Shown here: positions 49,501-59,672 of the stretch, in pieces
Position numbering within the stretch: position 1 is the first letter of the stretch
Layout of the letters: each line of letters starts with the position of its first letter
Assembly (NCBI RefSeq): GCF_030272615.1
Contig: NC_081405.1
Coordinates: forward strand, 23,451,772-23,515,771
Direction: 5' to 3'
Origin: Cryptomeria japonica
Taxonomy: Eukaryota; Streptophyta; Pinopsida; Cupressales; Cupressaceae
DNA: 64,000 nucleotides
Made by a program: the position numbers and the translations under genes
The notes under the pieces: generated by a model
Seen by the model: only the letters and a program-made list of their open reading frames with translations
What the model was told of the DNA's origin: nothing
The model's database searches: none

Positions 49501-49963
49501 GCGTCGTCTTAGAGCTCAGGCAACTGCTTCTCAAACTTTGCAATCCCCAAAAACACCTTCAGTTAGTATTATTCCATTTTCTCCTCAACCGAAAATTGAG
49601 CCAAAATCTCTTAAACATAAGATGCATGATGGTCTTGATCCTGTGCGAGTTAAAGATCCTATTTTTATAAATCTTGATGATGATATAGATGAAAATGTTA
49701 TTCATGATGAAAATGTTACTTCTGTTCATTCTGATAGTGAATATGAATATGTTGATGTTGATAACCATTTATCTAACAAATTTTCTAAAGCACTTATCCT
49801 AGCTCCTAGACAAGAACAACGTGGCTTGGAACATGAACATAGCCCTTGTTTGGATCTTGTGATAGCTCCATCTGCTGTGTTGGATGTTCCTCCTCTAGCG
49901 TGTTTCCTGCCTTCCCGAAATATTGATCAGCAAGATCAGGGGGTAGATGATGTGCTAGACTAG
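46514..49963 (+). pseudogene. Element G: gag and protease-like region
   Basis: It starts MSFTTISPTYTIPVRRSLR. A Ser/Pro/Asn-rich region (about residues 130-290) precedes the retrotransposon gag domain (about 47480-47880; GDPLTHVKTFQTICTDF, ALQWYCSLP). A Cys/His knuckle, FCQFHRQTGHDTEKC (about 48247-48300), follows, then a retropepsin-like domain (about 48590-48960) with LGYPWLSSM and HKCLKFPHN as in element E. The C-terminal 250 residues are Pro-rich, then strongly basic (about 49440-49530), then acidic (about 49640-49780). One frame with about one interruption; fossil, though well preserved. Confidence 0.85.
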
Positions 49964-50717
49964 TTTCATTAGCATAGCAAACTCTCTCCTCCTCTCTTGA
50001 TCTCTTTTGTTACTTCTTCTATGTGTTATTCTCATTCTTCTATTTATTGTCCTTAGTGTTGTCTACTTGCGGACGATGCAAAGCATTGAGATCTCTTTTG
50101 GTCTCTCTCATGTTGACTCAAAAGACACATGTGTTCCCTTCTTCTAGGTGACCTTCCTTGACTGGGGAATGAAGAACAATTATGCATACATACATATGAT
50201 ATACATGAATTATCATACAACATACTGACCCCGAGGAAAGAAAAGTCACCTCGTGCTTTGTGTTTTGTGTCTATTATCCTTGGGCTAATCTCACACTTGG
50301 GGGCTAAATCCTTGTGATAACGTGCTCCTTTCTCTTCTCATTTCTTATATGTATCACTACCTTAAAGCAATCACCCCCGATGAGGCGTGTGCGATCGCTT
50401 TAACGTAGGGGGGCATACACCCCGTTCATATCTCTCCAAGATACTTGAAAATTTCTTGACAAATTTAGCTTTGCCTTGAAAATTTTTGATATCTTTCTTG
50501 CATGACTCATAGTGAGGGAACCTTACTACTGACAGTCATGGTTCTCCCTCGTGATCTTCCCTTTTACTTTGTCAATCGAAGTCGTAAAATCCTTAGTCCA
50601 CTGGGGGCTTGGGGTATCTTGCCTCCTTGACGTGGTAAAAGTCTTTCAATGTTGTTTCCTTGTACTTTACCGGAAGTATGGGCGTACGCTTATACTCCCG
50701 CTAAAGTGGGGGCTAAA
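49964..50717 (+). other. 3' untranslated part of G with polypurine tract
   Basis: Non-coding, with no domain seen. It ends in the purine-rich AAAGTGGGGGCTAAA (50703-50717) directly before TGTAGCGTCC of the right LTR. GGGGGC-type tracts also occur at 50300 and 50605. Confidence 0.75.
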
Positions 50718-51914
50718 TGTAGCGTCCTAAAATTGTGACACTTGCAATTTCGACTGCATTTGGGTCTTCACGATGGCGGCGCAACGTTGAACCTGAATGG
50801 AGACCTCGAAACCTGTTTACGACACCAAAGACTGCATCTTTTTGCACCTTGGCCTGATCCCTCCTTGCACCATGCTGTCTCGGGAGGTGGGACCATGGCG
50901 CCCAGCGCCCTGGTCCCTGGCCCTATCTTGGGCCCGGTCTCTTGTTGGGCATCAGGTCTTGAAGTTTGCAAATTGGAAAATATTGTTTCTAGGTCGGCCT
51001 AAGGTTGGGAAAATCAGTCTCTCAACCCTAATTAACAAGTATATAAACTACATTTCCTCTTCCAAAAAAGAGGAAAAAAACATATGTGTGCAAGAGGCGG
51101 AAGCGATATTCAAACATTCAAACATTCAAGCATTCAAGCATTCCTTCAAGCAATTGAGCATTCTAAGTCTCCATTCAAGGCTAGGTGTTGCATTCATGAC
51201 AAGGATTCAACCATTGAAGAGGAGATCACATACACCATACAACATACAACATACATTACACCTTCGCATGTAAGAATACAAACATTCTTACAACAAGGTA
51301 TCAGTACTTGTTTACATTACAAACATTTACATTTACAGCATTCTCATTTCTTGGTTAATTCCAAAATCGGGGTTTGACCTAAAGGCAAACCGCTAATCCC
51401 TAACCCCCCAATCGTCCTCTCTTTTCTGTGTGTAGGTTGCAGGTACGCGGCTATAATTGAAGATCTGGAATCCTTGTGCAGAGACGAACAGATCCCCATT
51501 CGTTTCGCAGATTTTTCGGAGGACCGTGTGCACTCCGGGCGCCATCGTCCCGTCAACTTTCACTCAAATTTGCAGAGCAGCATCATCTCGACATTTTACT
51601 GCTAATTCCAGGTCTGCAGCTTCATCCCATATCCCTATCTCTGTTTATAAGTGAATCTTTCTCACTTTACATGCATTCCTAGTTCAATCATTCTATCTAC
51701 ATTCTTTACAAAAGAGGGTATCCTTGATGTCTTAACCCTTGAAACTCATTTAGAATCCAGTCTTGCATTGTGTGGGATTGGATCTTGTGGGTTTCAACCC
51801 CTCTTTGAATGTAAAGTCTCTCCTAAGTGAAAACCATCAACCCTAGTGACCTCCCTTCTCTCTCCTTGGAGTTGGGGGGGGAGAACAACTAGGGTTCGAT
51901 TTTTCCGCTTTACA
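50718..51914 (+). repeat. 3' LTR of element G
   Basis: It has the same length as the left LTR and is about 97% identical. It starts TGTAGCGTCC and ends CCGCTTTACA, followed by GATAA. Confidence 0.95.
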
Positions 51915-53204
51915 GATAAGATGTTTGAATATTCTATAAAGATGTAGTGGAAGAAGCATATGGTTTATTTTTTTGTAGAAGAGAGTGTAGATCAAGGATG
52001 CAAACAACTTATATTTACCATTTGAATCACTTTTTCAAAAGAAATAATATAGTTACACTATACTTTAGCAATTGGCTAGTTCTGATGTTAATAGATGAAT
52101 GCTCTATATTTGAAACATATATTATTCACATATAATCCATAAAAACAAGATTTAAAAAATGAGCTTAAGATGTCAAAACAAAACAAGTGTTGTAAGGAAA
52201 AGTTGAATGATTATGAAGCATAGTTACTAGCTTGTAAATGCATTCACCATTCAGAAATTATCACCATTGTAAGTAGTTTCTAACAAAGTGTCCAAATTTT
52301 CTACATTTATGGTTTGAACATTATTGAACATAAGAGAAAAAAAAATCCTGGAAAACCACATTTTCGTATATGATGAAGACTTGAACTAGCCAATAAGGTG
52401 CAGACATGTGGACTTAGATTACAAATATATTATCTAAGATAATAGTAAAGTTCTTTTGTTTCATAACTTCAAAAAAACACCATCTGGAAATGGTTTATGC
52501 TAATTTGCAAATTCATAACCTAAGACTTAGTTGAGAAATTAATAATGATCTAGAATCATATGAAACATCTATGACACAACATAAAGAGGAAAGTGTTCCA
52601 CGTCTACAAAATACAAAAACAATAAACTATCATGTGCTAGTGTATCAAAAGTAGAGAATAAAAAATAAGAAATAGCTTAGAAGATCTGAAGAAGTCTAAA
52701 CACTTCTAGAGGTATTAAGTAGAATTAACACGATCATCTCTTGTTTGAGATACAAGAAAAACAAAGGAGATAGAGCTTATAGGCATTAGCTAGCAGATCT
52801 AAAGAGAAGCTTGTAGAAAGATTTTTTTGCCCTAATCTTCTTGGTGGCTTCATTTTTAGTTTTTTTTGTGGTCCTCCTTTCTAAGTAACACTAAAAAAAG
52901 AAGTCCCAATACTCTAAATAAAACCCATAACACCACCAATATTTCCCAAAACAATAGATACAGTTATAGTTCTTAATTCTTTCTTTGACTTTGTGGATGA
53001 ACATTGGTTGCAGTTGCAACATTTTTGCAAAATGACTCTGTGTTGATACTGCAACTTAGTGGATAATGTAACTAGAAAGTATAGAGTTTGTAACATCATG
53101 GTAGATTGATAATTTAGTTACAAATTGTTCTACTTATATCTATATTATTGTGTGGGACCCTCAACCATCCTCAACACCCTAACCTCTTTGGTGGTGCTCT
53201 CGCT

Positions 53205-53370
53205 AATAGTTTGAGCTTTTGGTGTAGTGGTAGTTGCTCTGTGTTAGCAAAATTGGCAACTCCATTAAGGAGGGTTTGAATCTCTTTGATGATAGATTAG
53301 TTGTCTCATGGTCGACTGTGCCTAGTACAAACCTCTCGACTTGGGTGGTAGATCCTAAATCCCTATGGTT
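53205..53370 (+). mobile_element. tRNA-derived SINE (second, different family)
   Basis: The plus strand shows an A box TGGTGTAGTGG (53220-53230) and a B box GGGTTTGAATCTC (53272-53284) at tRNA-like spacing, then a non-tRNA body (ATGGTCGACTGTGCC, ACTTGGGTGGTAGATCC). It cannot close an acceptor stem, so it is not a tRNA gene. The body differs from the SINE at 34640-34803. Ends are approximate and target repeats were not found. Confidence 0.65.
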
Positions 53371-54959
53371 TCATTTTCTTCTCAAGTCCCTAATGATATA
53401 GAGTTACCTATTCACTTGTGCATACATTTTAGTCCATGTTAATATTTAAAAAGGTTAAATTAAATGTCATATTTAGGCTTTTATATTTTATTTATAGAAA
53501 TTTTGTATTTCTTGGAACCTTAAGATGCATGTGACTATGTGCCATAGTGATCTTATCGCTCTAAAGGAATTGCAAATTTAATTTGTTTTTCTTACATAGC
53601 ATTTAAAAAATAAACCCAACTTTGAAATAAATATATAGACTCAAGTAAGGATAATGAGATGAATTATATATATCCATCAAAAGTAAATATTTCTATTATG
53701 TATTTAGACATTATTCAAATGTCGAATTAGATAGTAATAGTAACAAAAAAATCCTCAAGAAAAGATAATGTCTTGTAAAGGATCTAATATATTTGTTATT
53801 TTGTAATAAGTTTAATATATTTCATATTTGATGTTTCTATAGTTGAGACCTAAGAGCATGGGATACATACACCCCAAATAAAATATCTATAGATGTCTTA
53901 TTTTGAAGGATTTCCAATATAGGGTTCATTAATTTCATGTCCTTATGTTTTATAGTTTTGAAATTTTCATGTATTTCAATTGGATATCTATTTCAAGTTA
54001 ATGAAGTAAAATATCTAGATTTTGTGGCTTCCATTACCAAAGGTTAATTTATTTTATTTTGGGGCTGCCTTATATCTTGGACTTTTAACTCTTTCCATGT
54101 TGACTAGGAGCGGACCCATAGTCATCAAAGCACAATTTTTATAAAATCATGTCATATCAAGGTGAAAATAAAAATATTTACTCAAGATGCATGCCATGAG
54201 GGAATTTCTCTATGCCTTTGGTTGGAGGGAGGGCACATGGGTTGTAGTTGCGATGCATGGCATCCTGCAAGATAGCTCACATGCCTTGTCAATGCTTCCA
54301 TGTTTTGCATTCAAGTGATAACATGGAGGGAAAGTTGTGCTTTGATCCTTGTTTTACTTTCATGTACATGTTGTTGCACAACTCTCTTCTTCTTCTTTGG
54401 GTAGCATGTGTGGGTTTTGAATGCTGAATCTTCTTCCTTCCTATGTGCTTAAATCATATGACCCATTTTCTAGCTAATGATCCTTCCCTCTCCTAGAATG
54501 GCTATACAAATATTTGACATAATATTTCTACCTCTAGATAAGGTTTCAACTAATTTATGGTGAATTGGCAATGCATGTAAGTTCATTCTAAGTTAAATAT
54601 TACAGTTTGATAGTAGGCATGGAATTTTTGAGACTTTATAGTGAGAGAGGGCAACACAAGAATGTAAATTATTTTGAGGAATTAGTTCTCAAATGGACTA
54701 TCTACGACATAGTGAATGAAGAATTATATCATCATGGGGTAAGATATTTATAAATATACAGAGATGATTTTACATTTGAAACTACATATAATTTTTTTTT
54801 GAGAAGCGGTTAGTCGTAAGAAATTTCCTATTGTAGCACTTACAATTACTTGTGGTTGAGAAACGATGAAGTCAACTTTATGTTGTTTTTGAATTTAGAA
54901 AAAAAAGAGTTAATATTTCAAAAAAGTAAGAGTAGATGCTAACATAAATGTAGACATTA

Positions 54960-54964
54960 GACAA
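54960..54964. repeat. Left target-site repeat of element H (GACAA)
   Basis: GACAA at 54960-54964 is repeated exactly at 57262-57266, just outside the LTR ends. Confidence 0.92.
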
Positions 54965-55213
54965 TGTTGAAATGGTAGAGCCAACATAGAACATAAAAAA
55001 CTAAACCATGATTGCAAAGAATGACACAAATGAAAAATATTATTGATTTAATTTTGTAGGATAAAATATATTATCAGATACACATATTCATTCTAAATGT
55101 GTGCCTTTAAATAGGCAATACAAAACACCAAATGGTTGTGTAACTGCACAACTGAAAACACAACCGTCGGTAGTTTTATTAATTAAATCTAAACTAATGT
55201 AATAACACCAACA
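54965..55213 (-). repeat. 3' LTR of element H
   Basis: On the minus strand it runs TGTTGGTGTTATTACATT to CCATTTCAACA. It is the same length as the other LTR and followed by the GACAA target repeat. Confidence 0.93.
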
Positions 55214-55225
55214 TTCCCCCCCTTA
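55214..55225 (-). other. Polypurine tract of element H
   Basis: The minus strand reads TAAGGGGGGGAA directly before TGTTGGTG. Confidence 0.85.
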
Positions 55226-55410
55226 TTACATTAATCTGAACAAGAGTGGAATTTGCAAGGGTTTTAATCCAACCCTCGAGTGACTTTGATGAAGCGCCTT
55301 CACCAATCCTCCTCACTCGCCCAAGAAACATCGAACTGACTGCATCAGTGGATCTCCTGACCGCAAAACCTGGAACTGTTTACACAAGAACAAAAGTTCC
55401 CACCTCCCCT

Positions 55411-55560
55411 GCACAATGAGACACATTTCCTCTGAAATTTCACATCTCCTCTGAGTGTGTTTAATGCCTCCTCCAGTGCTGCACATGAGACACCTTTCCT
55501 CTAAAAGTCCAATCCACATCTCCTCCAAGTGTGTCTAACGCCTCCTCAAGTGCTATGGAA
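55411..55560 (-). repeat. Tandem duplication of about 75 bp inside H
   Basis: GAGACACATTTCCTC...CACATCTCCTC...CCTCCTCCAGTGCT (55418-55480) recurs with about 85% similarity at 55487-55556. It lies in the non-coding part between gag and the purine tract. Confidence 0.75.
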
Positions 55561-55830
55561 ACTTGATCACTGCCGCTATGCCTACACAATCCTATCCCTC
55601 CCCTTGCTCCTAGAAGGGACAATCACACTACCAAGCTCCCTCTTCTCTTCAGGAACACAGATAAATCGCGCCCCCTTTTTAGGGACAAATCTGCCAAGCC
55701 CCGACTTTACAGGGACACAGATAGGTTGCTTCTCATGCAATGATCATCTCTGAGTGAGAAGCTAACTTGAAATGATAAAAGATTCTCCTGCCTCCGTTGC
55801 CTCCAACCTCCTATCAATATTCACTATTCT

Positions 55831-56682
55831 CTAAAGTAGAAATCTTGTATCAACCCCTATATCATCTGATGGACTGTCACCATCAGATGAGTCATTTCTA
55901 TGTACTGCAAATCCACAAAAGTTGGCCTCACCTTCTGTTGCAACAAAAGATGTATCTTTCTTTAACTTTCCATCGATTAGATCTTTGGCCCGTTGAAAAT
56001 AGTTCATCTGCACATGCCCATTTTTTTGACAATAAAAGCATTTGAATTCTCTTCTACTGGAAACATTAGATTTATTCCTAGCAACCAAAGCACATTCTTC
56101 AGGAAGTTGATAGTTCTTATTAGTTCTATTTCCTTCATCAATTAGAGAAGAGATTATTGTTTCCAAGCTAGGATTTATTTTGTTTAGAGTAAAGACAATA
56201 TGGTCAAAACTAGAAGGCAAACTGTTAAGTAATATTGCCTTGGCATCATCATCAGCGACATTAGCATTTATACCTGCAAGTTGATTAAGGAGAGAACGAA
56301 AAATGCTTATATGCTGAATAATATTATCACCTCCATTCATCTTTAACCCGAACAATTTCTGCTTAATAGACATCTTGGCACTTTAAGCCTGAGAACCAAA
56401 CAAGACATTGAGCCCGTCCCATATTATTTTTGACGTCTTTGATAAATCAATATGATGCAAGTATGCATCTGATAAACCAAGACCAATCAATGTCGTGGCC
56501 CTACGATCTTTTGTTGTCCACTTCGTTGCTGCATCTACATCTTGTGGCTTTGTTATAGTCCCATCCACAATCTCCCACAAATCTTTCTCAATTAATGCTA
56601 GTTGCACTTTAATTTGCCATGTGTGGAATTCATGCCCTTCGAATTTAGGAATTGTAACTACTTTATCCATAATCTTTATCAC
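55831..56682 (-). pseudogene. Element H: Copia gag region
   Basis: The minus strand opens MIKIMDKVVTIPKFEGHEFH with the WQIKVQLALIEKDLWEIVDG block of plant Copia gag (DUF4219/UBN2). Then come LNQLAGINANVADDDAKAIL and LNSLPSSFDHIVFTL, and a zinc-knuckle-like CFYCQKNGHVQ near 56020-56060. The sequence ends soon after, without a protease domain. It has about one interruption. Confidence 0.85.
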
Positions 56683-57000
56683 TTAGACAAATAAAATGAT
56701 AACAAAAAAATTTTGATGTCACCCTATAAAGAGATAGTCCATTTCATACCTCTTTTCTTGAAACATGATTGCAAGATTCTAGTTTGGTGTTTGGACTTGA
56801 ATCATATCTCTATTTTCACTTCCACCTTCCTTTTATTGTTCCTCTCTCACCATTACAAACACTGAAATCATATCACTGCCATCTACAGTTCTTCTAAGTC
56901 ACGCCCAGTAGCCGCTTTGTCTCCTCTGCAACACAACAAATGCAAAAGCCAACCCCAATCTTATTCCTCCATTAGCCACAGATCATAGAAACAAGTTTTC

Positions 57001-57012
57001 GCTCTGATACCA
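57001..57012 (-). other. Primer-binding site of element H (tRNA-iMet type)
   Basis: The minus strand reads TGGTATCAGAGC immediately after the LTR end TTTCAACA. Confidence 0.92.
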
Positions 57013-57261
57013 TGTTGAAATGGTAGAGCCAACATAGAACAGAAAAAACTAAACCATGATTGCAGAGAATGGCACAAATGAAAAATATTATTGATTTGAT
57101 TTTGTAGGATAAAATATATTATCAGATACACATATTCATTCTAAATGTGTGCCTTTAAATAGGCAATACAAAACAACAAATGGTTGTGTAACTGCACAAC
57201 TGAAAACACAACCATCGGTAGTTTTATTAATTAAATCTAAACTAATGTAATAACACCAACA
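57013..57261 (-). repeat. 5' LTR of element H
   Basis: A 249-bp direct repeat of 54965-55213 with six differences, next to the primer-binding site and flanked by GACAA. Confidence 0.93.
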
Positions 57262-57590
57262 GACAAAACATACATATTTGTTGAAGACACAATCAAAGAA
57301 CAAAAATAGAGACCATGGTAAAAATAGATGAAGAAACAAATATATGCTAAACCATCTTAGACATATTTATGATTAGAGCAAAGAAATACAAAACAAATTT
57401 TATTCCATGATTAATCGATTACAAGTGCCTTTATTTATAACTATAATGAGGTGGTTAACATTGATGTCTTGTTCTACACAGTATTTGTGAAGATGAGGCA
57501 GCAATAAATAACAGAGAAATATCAAGACTGTCGACTGGGAGAGACATCCAGAATATGGTACTGGCAAGTTTTTGCTTTAAAGGCTAAGTT

Positions 57591-57790
57591 ATTGAATCAA
57601 AGCAAGAGCATAAAAAATAACAGGTGAGGTACAAGAAGTAATTGAAAGAGAATACAACATAGATCAACAAAACGGTTTACCATAGACATCAAATGGCAGA
57701 TACAGCCAGCCACTTATTGCTGTGCTGTTTCTTTTGCCACCGACACTCCATAAATCCCGATACACTTTTTCAGTACCCAATTATTGCAAC
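57591..57790 (-). pseudogene. Orphan duplicate of the UGT upstream region, gene body missing
   Basis: About 200 bp match 63050-63250 in the same orientation at roughly 92% (hand count): shared GTGAGGTACAAGAAGTAATT, AACGGTTTACCATAGACATC and ACCCAATTATTGCAA. In the intact locus this segment lies from 13 to about 213 bp upstream of the UGT start codon. In this copy the match ends at 57590, where the coding sequence should begin, and unrelated sequence follows. It is best explained as the remnant of a tandem UGT duplicate whose coding part was lost, or as a duplication of the promoter alone. No UGT coding scrap is visible between 57262 and 57590. Confidence 0.8.
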
Positions 57791-58382
57791 ACTATAGAAC
57801 AATGACAATTAAATTTATATCCACGTGAATAGAATCTGATTTGGAAATCAGATGGGATAAGATTGTGAGGCTATGTTTCTCCAAATGGACCAAGTTCACC
57901 GACCTCTTCACTATCGATGGAAGATCGTCTTATCTCCACCGCTTGAAGATTGATCTTATCTTATTTTGTTTACTGACAACCTCTACATCAGATCAGATTT
58001 ATCTGATACTTATCTTGCTGTATCTTACCGTGTGCTCCAAGCATAAACTGCCTCACTACAACTACAAATAGGTCTTGATCCAAGCTATTATGTAATGTGT
58101 AATCCAATGCACATACGTAACATTTGAAGAACTCTGTAGAGTTCTGATCTGCAATCTGTTTAAGTTTATATTCTAGTATTGTCTTAATAAATTAAGTGGA
58201 TGGCTTAAATCACATACATTAAGTTTTGACTTTTAGACTTAAAAGTGTTAAACACTCAAAGTTAACTGATATTTTCTAAATTTAATATGTTACTTAGAGT
58301 GTGGGGTTTAAAACTGTCGGTGTATGCCAAATCAAGATGGTGTTGCAGCCAAAAAAAGAAAACAAGTTGCTGCAAGGAATAT
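57791..58382. other. Spacer; no gene supported
   Basis: A 76-codon open frame at 57841-58071 has no recognisable domain. The rest is AT-rich. I see nothing else here. Confidence 0.5.
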
Positions 58383-59040
58383 TGTTGAACTGAAGTTCGT
58401 AGAAGAGACAACGGTTGAAAGAAAATAAGGCGGCCACAAATAAGTGTTAATTTAATTGAGTAGAGAAAAACATATAATGAACACAAAACAATAGAAAGCA
58501 AATAAAGACAAACACAAATAACACACAACACAACTATTTATGTGGTTCACCATAAAAATAGCTACTTCCACTCGCAAGCAGGGAATAACTTCTATTAACC
58601 AAATATACAATACATGACCATACAAATATATTTATACATTTATTCAGGAAGAAACGTAGAGTCTGGGGGGCAAACAGTCGTGTGACTGTTGGGCTTCATA
58701 TACCCAACAATCTCCCCCGTGAAGTCCAACCGGCACAGCCATGCACTGTGATATCCCCTGTTTCCATTTCGAAACTTACAGAATGAGACCCATCAAAGAT
58801 TTTAACTTTGCCAAAGACTGTTCATGAACACTACGGATAAGCCGTCTCCAAAACAGATCTGAATAAAAAACATCTTCTCTTATGTACCCCTTCACACTAA
58901 ATAAAGAATCTAAAAGATCATTAACTGGTTCTAAAATGAACCCTCCATCCAGAAAAGAATCCTTAAGCACATACATGACATAGTCATCTATGCTCCCCCA
59001 CGATAGAGAAATGTAAAACTTGTCATTGTAAAAAATATAT
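58383..59040 (-). mobile_element. Element I: 3' end of a Copia-like element (LTR plus short internal piece)
   Basis: The minus strand shows a purine tract TCACGGGGGAGAT (58722-58710) directly followed by TGTTGGGTATATGAAGCC, the start of a probable 327-bp LTR ending AGTTCAACA at 58383. Its ends resemble those of H (TGTTGG...TTCAACA). Inside is an AATAAA on the minus strand near 58638. The internal piece (58723-59040) has no recognised domain. The other LTR and coding part are absent. Confidence 0.65.
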
Positions 59041-59044
59041 ATAT

Positions 59045-59672
59045 CTTCTTTAATTTAAAGATTGCTTAAAAAGAAAAAAGAAAGAAAGAAAGAGCCAAAG
59101 ATAAAAATTAAGATTTTATGCCTTTGTTTTGTTTCTACATACACACACACACATGCACACACATATATACATATACATACGTACATATACATACATACAT
59201 GCATGCATGTATGTGTATATATGTATGTATATGTATGTATGTATGTATGTATAAGAAATTAACATCTTCGAAATGTTTCAATTCAGATGGAATAGAGCTA
59301 CATACCTCAAGTCTAATAGTGCTTACAGGAATGATTCATGCAACAAATTAATATGCAAAATATTGTAGATTACAACAATAAAATAGAAAACTATTACATA
59401 TTAAATATATGTTCTTGTGTGTTTTCTTTAAAAAGAAACTTGACTGCATCTTATCTTGTCAAGGGTACAAAATGGTTACACAACAATATGTTTATTTGTT
59501 GAATTTCTCTATTGCTAATATGCAACTTAAAATACATCTATATTTCTATATGTTTCTTCTTTAATTTAAAGATTGAAAAAAAAAAGAAAGAAGAGAAAGA
59601 AAAGAGCCAAAGATAAAAATTAAGATTGTGAGAGTGCACACGATGATGCCTTAGTTTTGTTTCTATCTTGCT
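59045..59672. repeat. Direct duplication about 510 bp apart
   Basis: TCTTCTTTAATTTAAAGATTG, an A/G-rich AAAGAAAG run and GAGCCAAAGATAAAAATTAA occur at 59045-59115 and again at 59555-59626, with a further shared TTTTGTTTCTA near 59128 and 59655. It is a diverged segmental duplication of non-coding DNA. Confidence 0.75.
59139..59252. repeat. Self-complementary microsatellite (CA, ATAC, then TATG repeats)
   Basis: An ACACAC run passes into ATACATAC repeats, a CATGCATGCATG centre (59199-59210) and then TGTATGTATG repeats. The left and right halves are complementary, so the tract can form a long hairpin. Confidence 0.85.

Larger units (their letters stand above)
44129..51914 (+). mobile_element. 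Element G: gag-protease-only Ty3/gypsy element (TR-GAG-like), nearly whole
   Basis: Two 1197-bp LTRs (44129-45325 and 50718-51914) bound a 5.4-kb interior with a primer-binding site next to the left LTR, a 1.2-kb leader, one gag-protease region (46514-49963) and a polypurine tract before the right LTR. No RT, RNase H or integrase is present, so it is non-autonomous and would depend on a partner, plausibly a Tat-type element since its gag and protease resemble those of E. LTRs differ at about 35 sites (near 3%, mostly transitions; hand count) plus a few 10-bp indels in CATTCAAG and ACATACA arrays, so it is fairly young. The coding region has about one interruption. Confidence 0.92.
51915..54964. 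other. AT-rich spacer without recognised gene (contains a SINE)
   Basis: Apart from the SINE near 53210-53370 I see no coding domain, long repeat or RNA gene. Open frames are short and of random composition. This was joined to 42301-44128 before G inserted. Confidence 0.6.
54965..57261 (-). mobile_element. Element H: small gag-only Copia element with intact ends
   Basis: Only 2297 bp: two 249-bp LTRs (54965-55213, 57013-57261), a tRNA-iMet primer site next to the right LTR, a gag region, a non-coding stretch and a polypurine tract next to the left LTR. The LTRs differ at 6 sites (about 2.4%), and the 5-bp target repeats are perfect, so it is young. No protease, integrase or RT is present, so it is non-autonomous. 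The structure looks complete; gag has about one interruption. Confidence 0.93.

Noticed and set aside
57841-58071. 76-codon frame beside the promoter duplicate, considered as a UGT remnant
   Set aside because: No UGT motif in any frame, and it lies on the upstream side of the duplicated promoter.
59062-59351. Frames rich in His/Thr/Tyr around 59062-59351
   Set aside because: They are translations of the CA/TATG microsatellite.
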